Below, in pieces: positions 11,609-22,392 of a stretch of DNA of 64,000 bases; within the stretch, counting starts at the first letter, position 1, and every line of letters starts with the position of its first letter. The DNA is taken from positions 126,200,493 through 126,264,492 of the forward strand of contig CM060912.1 in assembly GCA_030737875.1 (NCBI GenBank). Reading direction: 5' to 3'. The notes beneath the pieces are model-generated. The model saw nothing but the letters and a program-made list of their open reading frames with translations, was not told where the DNA came from and ran no database searches. Origin of the DNA: Allium sativum (taxonomy: Eukaryota; Streptophyta; Magnoliopsida; Asparagales; Amaryllidaceae). The translations under genes were made by a program, and so were the position numbers.

Positions 11609-14600
11609 TGTAACACCCCACGTCCGCTAAGGTCACTCATACCAGGGGAATGCCTTAGTTTCGGTGAAGTATTTTAAGTGAATATAGAACAGTAAACTTA
11701 CAGCAAGACAGATATAGGTAATACTTGAAAATTTAAATCATCATTTCATTGCAATGGAAAGTAATACATGTTTGGTTACATCACAAAACCATAAACCAGA
11801 GTCAAGTACATAATATCCATCTTGATAAAATAGAAGTACATAATCCCACTACATAACTAATAGCCATAAAAGGAAAGATAAGCTCGGCTTCACTTCAGAG
11901 GTCCAAGCTCCATAGGATAGATACAGCAATCAGATCAAAGCCCACTAGCACCAGGCCCACCTTAATAACCTGGGGTTGGGGGAAAAAGATAAAAACAACG
12001 GGGTCAGACATAAGTCTGAGTGAGTCCTATAACCCTAATAATACAATCATTAAAATAACCAGAGAAGACATAAGTTGATATACGGTAACGACTGGGGATG
12101 AATGGCTACACTAAGCAGCTTGGTAAACTTAGGATAAACTAAGATCACCGTAAAGACGCATTTATCCACCCAAGGATAATTACTAGATTACACCGCCCCA
12201 GACTTATCCACCCAAGAGTAAATCCTACACTGCACCACACCAGTTCTACCTACCCAAGATTAGTTCCTACTTAAAGGTTGATCCCACTAAATGTACTTAG
12301 TAATTTTTAGCCAGTAGTTTCTTTTACCCCTACATAGGTGCCGTCTGCCCCTATCTTTACTAGGTGTACCCACTACTCCCAAGCGATCGGCTCCCTAACG
12401 TAGATACCCGTGCTGGTCCCACAATGGGGTGTATCATTTCCCCAAAGTGACAACCTGATAGTATCAACTGTGCACGGCTTTATACCTACACGATGCAACA
12501 ACGATTTACTAACCAGCCCGGGTCCACACACGCACATGAAACCCGTTGGTCCTACGTTGCCACCGCTAACCCGTTTTTGGCCTCTTATAGTCAAGCCCAA
12601 TATGCGTGTCCCGTCACTCGACTGAGGTCGAGCCCACAAATATACGTTTGGGATATTGGTTGAGATGGGCCCCCACAAGCTACCACTTAAGCTTGTTATT
12701 TTGTCTAGTGTATCCCACTTAACCCCTTTAACCATGTTCACTTACATGTTATAAATACTTTGGTTAAGTCATTAATCATATTTTAATTACCTTTCAAGGC
12801 ACCCACTAGATTTCCACATGCCACCCAAGGCACTTACTTAACCCTTTAATCATGTTTAATTCCATGTTCCACTTTGGTTAAGTATTCTAATCGTATTTTC
12901 TATTGCTACCCAAGGCAACCCACTAGTTTCCTCATGCCACCCAAGGCACCCACACTAGTTACTACGTGCCACCCAAGGTACCCACTTAACCCTCATGTTC
13001 CACTACATGCTAATGTGGTTAAGTGTTTCTTAATTAATTAATTAAGATCGTAACCTTTGTAAAGACCTCTCACATTAGACTGTCTTTTATGACCGCTGGT
13101 TAAGCCGGTTGGGTCCGGGCAGCCTTATGTCATAACCGAGTCTAACCTCGTGTCTTTACATTAATCACGTATTTAGTTTGTGCCTAAGACCTCTCACATT
13201 GGGCTAACATTTGTAGCAACTGGTTAAGCCGGTTGGGTCCGGGCAGTTTTACGCTACAACTGAGTCCAACCTCGTGTCTTAGTCAATTAATTACACCTAA
13301 TTAATCACCCTCATAATTTAAATTAATTATTCCTAATTAATATTAAGCTTTTCATAACATGGGTAGACCTAACTCAATAGGTAAATTCCCATGGGGTAGA
13401 CCTAACTCAATAGGTAAATTCCCAACACATAGTATGGGTACACCTAACTTAATAGGCAAATTCCCATACTATGTTCCTTTATTTTATGTTATGCATAATT
13501 ATATTAATTTCACACCATCTTATTAACTTATGCATTTAATTAACCCCATCGTTCCCACGTAATTTCGTTCTCATGACATAATACATATAAAAGGTGTCAA
13601 CTTGCATATGAATGAACATGTTTCAAAGGTGCCATCTTGCATATTAACAAGCACATAACTTGCATATGAACTTGCATAATATGTCACATAACTTGCATAT
13701 AATCTTGTATAACATGTCACATAACTTGCATATAATATGACACATAACTTACATATTCACTTGCATAATATACTTGCATATTAACCCATAGACTTGCATA
13801 ATGTGTCATCATGAACTTGCATATTAACAAACATGTAACTTGCATAGCATATCTTGCATATTAACATACATGTAACTTGCATATTAACAAACATGTAACT
13901 TGCATAGCATATCGTGCATATTAACATACATGTAACTTGCATATTAACAAACATGTAACTTGCATAGCATATCTTGCATATTAACATACATGTAACTTGC
14001 ATATTAACAAACATGTAACTTGCATAGCATATCTTGCATATTAACATACATGTAACTTGCATATTAACAAACATGTAACTTGCATAGCATATCTTGCATA
14101 TTAACATACATGTAACTTGCATAGCATATCACCATAAACTTGCATAACATGCATATGATCACATAGCCCACAACTTGCATATTTAGCATCATGCAAACAT
14201 AACATACATCATATTAAACTTGCATAAACTTACATACTCAACATGCATAAACATAAGATTAATGCTAACATCATATCATATGATTCAAGACTCATTAATC
14301 CACATACAAAACCATAAATCCCATCACATCTCATCTACTTAGTTTAACAAAAGATCATCAAAGTGATAGAAACTCACTACTAGCAAATTTGCACTCCAAA
14401 TGAAGAAGATTATGATGCTTAGAATGGATTAGAAGTTGATTAGAGAGGTTGATTAACTTGCTTTCCTCTTCATTGATTTGTGGAGGCCATGATCAAGTTT
14501 CATTTTGCCATAGTTTAGTTACAAGATCTAATTATGAATGAATTAGGGTAGGGTTGGGGTCTTATTTATAGGATTAGGGAGTGTTTTAGGCCCTTAGATT

Positions 14601-15046
14601 AACCCTAGATTAGATTAGGACCCTTAGATTTCGGAAATCTCTAGAAACCAGCCCTAAGACCAAGCCCAAACCCCAAACTGGTGCACCCAACCACAGAACT
14701 CTCTAGAAACTGTGCAGGTTTCTTGGCTCGGCACGGGCGCACTTCACAAGTGCGCCAGTGTATCTTTGTACTGGCGCACTTCACAAGTGCGCCAGTGCAT
14801 TTTTGTTCTGGCGCACTTCACAAGTGCGCCAGTGCATTTCTGGCATGTTTCTGGTTTTTCTGCCTAACTTCGTTCGTCCATATCTCTTTCATACGGTACC
14901 CGTTTTACGCAAACTCGGACTCTATTTCGCGTATTTTTTCCGAGACGAACGCAATGACGCAGCCCTTTTCCCTTAATTCCCACATCTGGGATTAGTTATT
15001 CTTTAATTTGTGAATTTTAGCATTAACCGAAATTCGGGGTGTTACA
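11609..15046 (-). repeat. 5' LTR of the nested chromovirus (right copy)
   Basis: 3438 bp, same length as 4171-7608 with about eight substitutions. Contains the 60-bp array (13798-14138), inverted TATA box (14563-14570) and triple hairpin (14736-14832). It is followed by the ACTTA duplication and then the second half of the outer gag. Confidence 0.95.
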
Positions 15047-15051
15047 ACTTA

Positions 15052-15967
15052 CATCCCTATGGGGGCCACCTTTGAGAAGCTAGTTGACATGGCACTCATG
15101 CATGAGGAAGAGAAGGGTCCCAATGCTAATAAGGCACCCGAGAAGAAGGGAGATCAAAAGAGACCTCAACAGCAACAAAACAAAGGTGGGAAAGGCAACA
15201 GTGGCAAGGGGAAGAAGAAGTGCTTCAATTGCGGGATACCAGGCCACATAAGCAAAGATTGTCGGAAGAAGAAGAAGACTGGCTGCTACCACTGTGGTGA
15301 AGCAGGACATCTAGTGAAGGACTGCCCTAAGAAGGGGCAAAGGACGGGATCTACCTCAGGAGGACAGGTGCAAGCTCTTATGGCACCGGGTCAGGCAAGG
15401 GGGCAAGTTCAGGCTCTCGCGGTTCCACCGATTCAGGAAAGAGGTAGAACTATTTCCGTTGAAAGTCTGGTTTTTCTGTTTGATTATCCTGTCCGTACAT
15501 TGTTTGATTCTGGCGCATCGCATTCGTTTATCTCATCATCATTAGTTGAGTCACTGCACTTAGACACCAGTCTAGTAGATGATCCCTTGGTTGTTTCAAA
15601 CCCAATTGGGGGCTCCACTTATTTGTCCATGATATGTTTGGGTTTGAAGATTTCTATACTTAGCATTGAGTTTAGATGTGATGCTTTTGTTTTGGGCTTC
15701 ACGGGCTATGGGTTGATTTTGGGCATGGACTGGTTATCCAGTAATGGTGCCGTTCTTGATTGCGAAAGGAGAGTTGTTAGGCTTATGACCCGTTTGGGGA
15801 ACACTCTCGAGATCTCTTGTAATCCCATGGAATCTGTTATGCTAAGTTATCTTGAATCGCTTGACGCTTCGGTCGAGAGTTTGCGATCTGTTAGAGTAGT
15901 CCAGGAATACTCGGATGTGTTTGAGGAGGTGAAGGGCTTACCTCCGAAGCGGGAGATAGACTTCTGA
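15052..15967 (+). pseudogene. gag-pro: gag C-terminus and aspartic protease (outer chromovirus)
   Basis: Continues the gag frame interrupted at 4170. After a Lys/Gln-rich linker come two CCHC zinc knuckles ([14 protein letters not shown] and [16 protein letters not shown]2CX4HX4C) that package the RNA. The protease follows with the catalytic motif [12 protein letters not shown] and the [16 protein letters not shown] segment. The frame ends at TGA 15965-15967, in a place where the nested relative has CGA (Arg in EIDFRIYL), so this is a C-to-T nonsense change in what should be one gag-pol frame. Confidence 0.92.
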
Positions 15968-17425
15968 ATATATCTGGTGGATAATGCTAAACCTGTATCT
16001 TTACCGGTGCGCCACATGGCTCCTCGTGAGAGGAGGGAACTCCATAAGCAAGTAGGGGAGTTGCTTGAGAAGGGGTTCATGAGGCGGAGTATATCGGAGT
16101 GGGGTGCTCCAGTAGTTTTTGCTACGAAGGCGGATGGGTCCCTCAGACTTTGTGTAGACTATAGAGAACTCAACAAGCTCACAAAGAAGAATAGACACCC
16201 ATTGCCGAGGATTGATGATCTCTTTGATCAGTTGGTTGGCGCTTCAGTATTTTCTCAGTTGGACTTAGCCACGGGGTTTCATCAGTTGAGGGTGGCTGAG
16301 GATAGCATAGACAAGACTGCATTTAGGACTCCGGATGGTTTCTATGAGTGGCTGGTGATGCCATTTGGGTTGACGAACGTCCCTGCATACTTTGTTGATT
16401 TGATGAGTAGGGTGTTCAGGGAGTTCCTTAATAAGTTCGTGGTGGTCTTTGTGGATGACATCTTAGTATTTTCTAAGAGTGAAGAAGTGCATGCCCTACA
16501 TCTTAGTGAAGTGTTGGGGACTCTTCGAGCGCATAGCCTTAAGGCTAAATTCTCTAAATGTCACTTCTGGAGGAAGGAAGTGCGGTTCTTGGGGCACGTG
16601 GTCTCCAAGGAAGGGATAGCTGTGGATCCCGCGAAGGTAGTATCCATCCAAGATTGGAAGGTTCCGAAGAATGCTACCGAGGTGAGGAGTTTCTTAGGGT
16701 TGGCTGGCTACTATAGGAAGTTTATCAAGGACTTCGCGAAGATATCAGCCCCATTAACTCGCTTGACGAAGAAGAATTTAGTCTTCGCATGGGACGTAGA
16801 TTGTGATGATGCGTTCCGACGGTTAAAGAGAGCTTTAACCACAGCTCCAGTCTTAGTGTTGCCAGATGGGAGTAAGCCATTTGTTGTCTATACCGATGCT
16901 TGTGGGACTGTACTGGGCGCGGTCTTAATGCAAGAGGGAAGGGTAATAGCCTATGGTGGAAGGCTGTTGAGAAAGCATGAGAAAAATTACCCTACCCATG
17001 ATTTAGAGTTGGCCGCTATTGTTTTTGCGCTTAAGATTTGGCGCCATTATCTTCTGGGAGAGAGATTCGAATTGTTCACTGACCACAAATCATTGAAGTA
17101 CTTGTTTTCTCAGAAGGATTTGAATTTGAGACAGCAAAGGTGGATGGAGTTCTTAGCATCCTATGATTTCGAGATAGCATATACCCCTGGCAAGGGTAAC
17201 GTGGTGGCGGACGCCTTGAGTAGAAAAAGGTTGTCCTTGAGTCCATTGTTCGTGGAACGACGAAGCTTGGAATTTATCTCGATGTTTGATTTCAGACCTT
17301 CCGTTGATTATGTACCCGGTTTGCTAGTATCCTTGGAGGTCAGACCTACTCTTTTGGGGCGGATTGGAGAAGCACAGAGGGACGACCCACAGTTGGTTGA
17401 GTTGGTAGAGAGGCTCATAAGGGGG
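15968..17425 (+). pseudogene. pol: Reverse transcriptase and RNase H (outer chromovirus)
   Basis: Copies the element RNA into DNA. In order: RT fingers ([33 protein letters not shown]), palm ([27 protein letters not shown]), the active site FVDDILVFS, then RNase H with [47 protein letters not shown] and a VADALSRKR end. The frame from 15977 is open for 488 codons but is cut off upstream by the TGA at 15965. Downstream, a G is missing in the run at 17421-17425, which throws the reading into a stop at 17443. Confidence 0.93.
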
Positions 17426-17439
17426 AGTCGTCCAGCCAT

Positions 17440-18222
17440 TTGAGTAGGTACACCCTAGACGATAGGGGGTGCTTGCGTAGAGATGGTAGACTTTGTGTAC
17501 CGCAAGACGAGGGTTTGAGGAAGGCTATTCTTGATGATGCACACCGTTCTAGGATGACCATTCATCCCGGTGGGGACAAGATGTACCAAGACATGAGGCG
17601 AGTTTTCTTTTGGGCCGGAATGAAGAAGGATGTGGCCGAGTATGTCGCTAGATGCTTGGTGTGCCAACAGGTGAAAGCAGAGCAAAAGAAACCAGGTGGG
17701 TTGCTTCACCCATTGGAAGTTCCGCAATGGAAGTGGGATAGCGTCTCGATGGATTTTATTGACGGGTTACCCAGATCGAGAAAGGGTAATACGGGAATTT
17801 GGGTTGTGGTAGACAGACTTACTAAAAGCGCCCATTTCATACCTGTGAAGAGCAAGAGGACTGCTCCATGGCTAGCTTCAGTATATCTTCGAGAGATAGT
17901 TCGATTGCATGGGGTACCCTCTAGCATAGTGAGTGATCGAGATCCTATCTTCACTAGCGAGTTCTGGAAAAGTTTGCAAGAAGCAGTGGGGACTCAATTG
18001 TGTCTGAGCACCGCATATCATCCTCAGACGGACGACCAGACCGAGAGGGTGAATCGTGTTCTGGAAGACCTTTTGAGGCTTTGTATCTTAGATTTTGGAG
18101 GTACATGGGAAGAGCATCTTCCATTGGTGGAGTTCGCATATAATAACAGCTTTCAGTCCAGTATTGGTATGGCTCCTTTCGAAGCTCTTTATGGAAGGCC
18201 TTGTCGATCACCTACATGTTGA
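17440..18222 (+). pseudogene. pol: Integrase catalytic region (outer chromovirus)
   Basis: Inserts the DNA copy. It starts with the HHCC zinc-binding domain (DDAHRSRMTIHPGGDKMY, later CLVCQQ), followed by the DDE core: Asp in DSVSMDFIDGLP, Asp in SIVSDRDPIF, Glu in QTERVNRVLEDLL, and the conserved WEEHLPLVEFAYNNSFQSS and ALYGRPCRSP. It ends at TGA 18220-18222 where the nested copy has TGG (Trp), a G-to-A nonsense change; the frame continues unbroken beyond. It is separated from RT/RNase H by a one-base deletion. Confidence 0.92.
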
Positions 18223-18849
18223 TGGGAATCTACGGATAAGATCTTGCTTGGGCCTGATATGGTTAGGGAGACTTCTGAGAAGATTGACTTGATTCGAAGA
18301 AGGATGAAAGCAGCGCAGGATAGGCAAAAATCTTATGCGGACAAGAGGAGGACGGATCTGGAGTTTGAGGTTGGGGACATGGTCTTTGTCAAAGTATCTC
18401 CATTACGGAATGTAGTTCGCTTTGGGTCCATTGGGAAGTTAGCTCCAAGATTTGTTGGGTCGTTTCCTATTAAGGAAAGGATTGGACGGATGGCATATAG
18501 GGTGGATTTACCCGAGAGACTTAGTGGGGTGCATGATGTATTCCATGTGTCACATTTAAGGAAGTGCCTACATGAGACCGCAGAGGTGGTAGAGCCAAGC
18601 TTGTTAAAAGAAGTGGAGGTAGAGCGTGATGCAACTATTCGACGAGCTCCTACCTGCATCCTTGGGTCAGAGATTAAGAAGTTGAGGAACAGAGAGGTGC
18701 AGCTAGTCAAAGTGCAATGGGGAGAAGATGAGAGCAATGCTACTTGGGAGATAGAAGCGAAGATGCGTTCATTATACTCATTCCTTTTTGAGGGTATGTC
18801 TTTTAACTTCTCCTTTATCGTTCATTATTATAGTATGTCCTCTCATTAG
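18223..18849 (+). pseudogene. pol: Integrase C-terminal domain with chromodomain (outer chromovirus)
   Basis: Same frame as 17440-18222, separated from it only by the TGA. It contains the GPF/Y-type region (VGDMVFVKVSPLRNVVRFG, GKLAPRFVGSFPI, HDVFHVSHLRKCL) and then a chromodomain-like end with VQLVKVQWGEDESNATWEIE. Chromodomains on plant gypsy integrases steer insertion towards heterochromatin (family knowledge), consistent with the nested, gene-free surroundings. The last residues after about 18790 may be read-through rather than domain. Confidence 0.88.
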
Positions 18850-19390
18850 TACCTTTGACCTTTATATAGGGTAAAACCTATAGGTGAAACATGTGTTTGA
18901 GACATGTTATGTTTGATGGATGCGTGTGGATGCAAGTGTTTGCTAGTGGTTGCTCGTGGATGCATATACACACTCTAGGCACTAGATCGGCTCAATCACT
19001 TCATATTGCATATTGCATAAAATTGTGTGTAGGTAGCTATATTAATGGATGTATAATGGTTGTGCTATCATATGGATGATGCATTTTGGTGAATGATTGT
19101 CCACTCATGTAGAAATAGTATGTGTCGATAAGGTTCTTTCGCATACATATTGGATGCATGGCACTATCATGGTTTGCATTAAGGAGGTCAACTGAATCAG
19201 TAGACCGCCTGATTTTGCATTAGACAGGGAACATATACACACACTCTTTGCATATGTTCATACAGCATTAGAAACTCTAAGGACAATGGATGCCAGTGTT
19301 TGATGGTTTAGTAGATGGTTGTTTGGTTGGTAGGATACGTTCTTCTTGACTTAGAGATTTCGGGGACGAAATCCTTTAAGTAGGGGAGAA
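18850..19390 (+). other. Non-coding 3' spacer and polypurine tract (outer chromovirus)
   Basis: About 540 bp with no frame of note. It ends in GATTTCGGGGACGAAATCC and the polypurine run TAGGGGAGAA (19381-19390) directly before the 3' LTR. The nested element has the matching spacer at 7609-8165. Confidence 0.75.
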
Positions 19391-22300
19391 TGTAACACCC
19401 CGTATGTTGAATAACTAGCTATAATATAAAACAGGGCAGAATTAAATTTAAAAATCTGAATCAGGGGAAACAGACTATATCATTGCGTTCGTCTCGGAAA
19501 AATACGCGAAATAGAGTCCGAGTTTTCGAAAATCGGAGTCCGTATGACCCAGATAAGGCCCAAAAAAGTTTTCAGAAATTTAAATTCAGATTTAAAAACA
19601 AAATTTTCAATTTTCAGAAGTGGCGGGAAAAATCCCGCCAGACCCAGGGGGTCGACCTGGGAGTCGACTGGGGAGTCGACCTCCCCACCCAGGTCGACTG
19701 GGGAGTCGACCCTAGGGTCGACCTCCCTGGTCGAGCCCAGGTAACCTGGGTGCACCAGCTTGTCTTTTGGGCTGTGTTTTAGTGGCTAGGACGTGATCTG
19801 ACGGCTCTAATCTAATTTAGGGTTAATCTAATGGCCTAAAACACCTAACTACTCTATAAATACACCCTAAGACTACCCTAATTCATACTAAAAATAGATG
19901 CAATGCTGTCATGCCGTCAAAATGCAACTTGAAGGAGCCTCCATCAATTTGTAGAAGAAGATAGCATCTCAAATCAATCTCTAATCAACTCTAGCAACTT
20001 AATCTTCTTCTTAGGAGTGCTAATCAACAAGTTGTGAGTTTTCTATAGCCTTAATGACCAATTATTGAAATGATTATGATAGGATATAATGAGGTTATGG
20101 CTATGAATGTGGATCAATGCATGTTATGCAAGTTGTATGCTATGTGTTAATGATGTTATGCATGTTATGCAAGTTATATGCTATATGTTAATGATGCTAT
20201 GCAAGTTATGCAAGTCATATGCTACATGTTCATGATGTTATGCAAGTTATATGCTACATGTTCATGATGTTATGCAAGTTATGCAAGTCATATGCTATGT
20301 GTTTGTGATGCTATGCAAGTTATGCAAGTCATATGAGAAACATAGATCTATTATGACACCATGATATGCAAGTTTGGTGTATGATTATATGCAAGTTTAT
20401 ATATGATATGTTATGCAAGTTTGGTGTATGATTATATGCAAGTCCATATATGACATGTTATGCAAGTTTGGTGTTTGATGATATGCAAGTAACATGTGCA
20501 AGTTTACACCTTAGAATGATATGCATACATATGCAAGTTAACCCCTTTGTATGTCATACATACATATGCAAGTTTACCCCTTTGTATGACATAAATAACT
20601 TATGCAAGTTAACCTCCTTATGACATATGTGATTCATGCAAGTTTGGGTTGATTATTTATGCTAGTTGGGTTGATGCTATATGCATGTTGACACCTTTAA
20701 ACCCATGTTGATGCTAATGCTATGCAAGTTGAACCCATTATATTTATGATGAATCTTCCCTTTTATGTCATGTTAGCGAATTACGTGGGGAACGATGGGG
20801 TTAATATACATGTTAATGAAATGGTGTGAAGTTGGTATGATTATGCATACCATAAAGTGATGGACATAATTGAATCAATTATGTACATCGTTAAAATTGG
20901 AATTAATTAGGGAAAATTAATTCGGGGGTGATTAATTAGGTGTAATTAATCGACTAAGACACGAGGTTGGACCCTTTTGTAGCATAAGACTGCCCGGAAC
21001 CGACCGGCAAATCCAGCGGCAAATGATTGGCCTAATGTGAGAGGTCTTAGGCACAAACTATATACGTGACAAGTGTAAAGACACGAGGTTAGACTCGGTT
21101 ATGGCGTAAGGCTGCCCGGACCCAACCGGCAAATCCAGCTGCCATAAAAGATAGTCTAATGTGAGAGGTCTTTACAACGATTACGTTCTTAATCAATTAA
21201 GAAACACTTAACCAGATAAGCATGTAGACGGCATGAGGGGTTAAGTGGGTGCCTTGGGTGGCATGAGGAAATCTAGTGGGTTGCCTTGGGTGGCAATAGA
21301 AAATACGATTAGAATACTTAACCAAATGGAAACATGAAATTAAACATGATTAAAGGGTTAAGTGGGATGCACTAGATAAATTGACAAGCTTAGGTGGTAG
21401 CTTGTGGGGGCCCATTTCAACCAGTAACCCATATGTATCTTATTGGGCTCGACCCATGTCGAGGACGGGACACGCGTACTGGGCTTGATTATAAGAGGCC
21501 AAAACGGGTTAGCGGTGGCAACGCGAGTCCAACGGGTTTCATATGCGTGTGTGGACCCGGGCTGGTAGGTAAGACGTTGTTGCATCGTGTAGGTATAAGC
21601 CGTGCACCATTTGTTGTATCGGGTTGCCACTTTGGGGAGTGATACACCCCATTGTGGGGCCAGCACGGGTATCTACGGTAGGGAGCCGATCGCTTGCGAG
21701 TAGTGGGTACACCTAGTGGAGATAGGGGCAGACGGCACCTATGTAGTCAGCTAGGGGTACACGAAACTACTGGGTAAATTCTCTAAGTCCTTGGGTGGGA
21801 TCAACCTTTAAGTAGGAATGACTGGTGTGGTGCAGTTAGTAATTATCCTTGGGTGGGTAGATGTGTCTTTACCGTTATCCTAGTTCCCTTATGTCTAGTT
21901 GGCTACTTAGTGTAGTCATTTATCCCCAGTCATCCCATACCAAGTTTATATCATACCCTAATTACTTTAATGATTGTGTTGTTAAAGTTATAGGGCTCAC
22001 TCAGACTTATGTCTGACCCCGTTGTTTTTATCTTTTTTCCCCTCAGGTCCTCAGGTTGGGCCTAGCACTAGTGGGCTTTGATCAGATTTCTTTGTCTATC
22101 TTCTGGAGCTTGGACCGTGATGTAAAGCCCAGCTTATCTTTTCCTTTATGATTATTGTTTATGTAGTGGGATTATGTACTCATGTTTTTATCAGGATGGA
22201 TATTTAGTACTTGACTCTTTATGGTGTTGTAACTAAACATGTTTACCTTCTGCTGCAATGAAATGATGTTTTAGAATTTCAAGTATTTATATCTGTCTTG

Positions 22301-22392
22301 TGTAATTTTTCTGTTCTATATTCACTTAAAATGCTCCACCGAAGTTAAGGCATTCCCTTAGTGAGTGACCTTAGCGGGTGTGGGGTGTTACA
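19391..22392 (+). repeat. 3' LTR of the outer chromovirus
   Basis: 3002 bp matching 343-3368. The GTCGAC cluster is at 19647-19735, the TATA box at 19855-19862, and the ATGCAAGT array at about 20115-20740. It ends GGGGTGTTACA and is followed by CCGTA, the near-duplicate of TCGTA before the 5' LTR. Confidence 0.95.

Larger units (their letters stand above)
4171..15046 (-). mobile_element. Nested gypsy chromovirus, non-autonomous, recently inserted
   Basis: Minus-strand LTR element of 10,876 bp with LTRs of exactly 3438 bp each (4171-7608 and 11609-15046). Its target duplication ACTTA is perfect (4166-4170 and 15047-15051). The internal region is only 4.0 kb, against about 5.1 kb in the outer element. 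It keeps the primer site, leader, polypurine tract and fragments of pol, but gag is reduced to remnants and pol carries many stops, frameshifts and deletions. I count eight substitutions and no indels between the LTRs (about 0.23%), so insertion is recent although the coding region is ruined. The terminal bases match those of the outer family, which fits mobilisation in trans by a related integrase. Confidence 0.93.
343..22392 (+). mobile_element. Ty3/gypsy chromovirus (Tekay/Del-like), host of a nested element
   Basis: A complete LTR retrotransposon with TGTAACACCCC..GGGGTGTTACA LTRs at 343-3368 and 19391-22392, an initiator-Met primer site, gag with two zinc knuckles, aspartic protease, reverse transcriptase, RNase H, integrase and a C-terminal chromodomain, in gypsy order. 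Flanks are TCGTA (338-342) and CCGTA (22393-22397), a 5-bp target duplication with one mismatch. Long LTRs, tRNA-iMet priming and a chromodomain point to the Tekay/Del lineage (family knowledge). It is now inactive: frame lesions near the gag start, TGA at 15965-15967, a 1-base loss near 17421-17425, and TGA at 18220-18222. About 10.9 kb of its span is the nested element 4171-15046. Confidence 0.93.
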
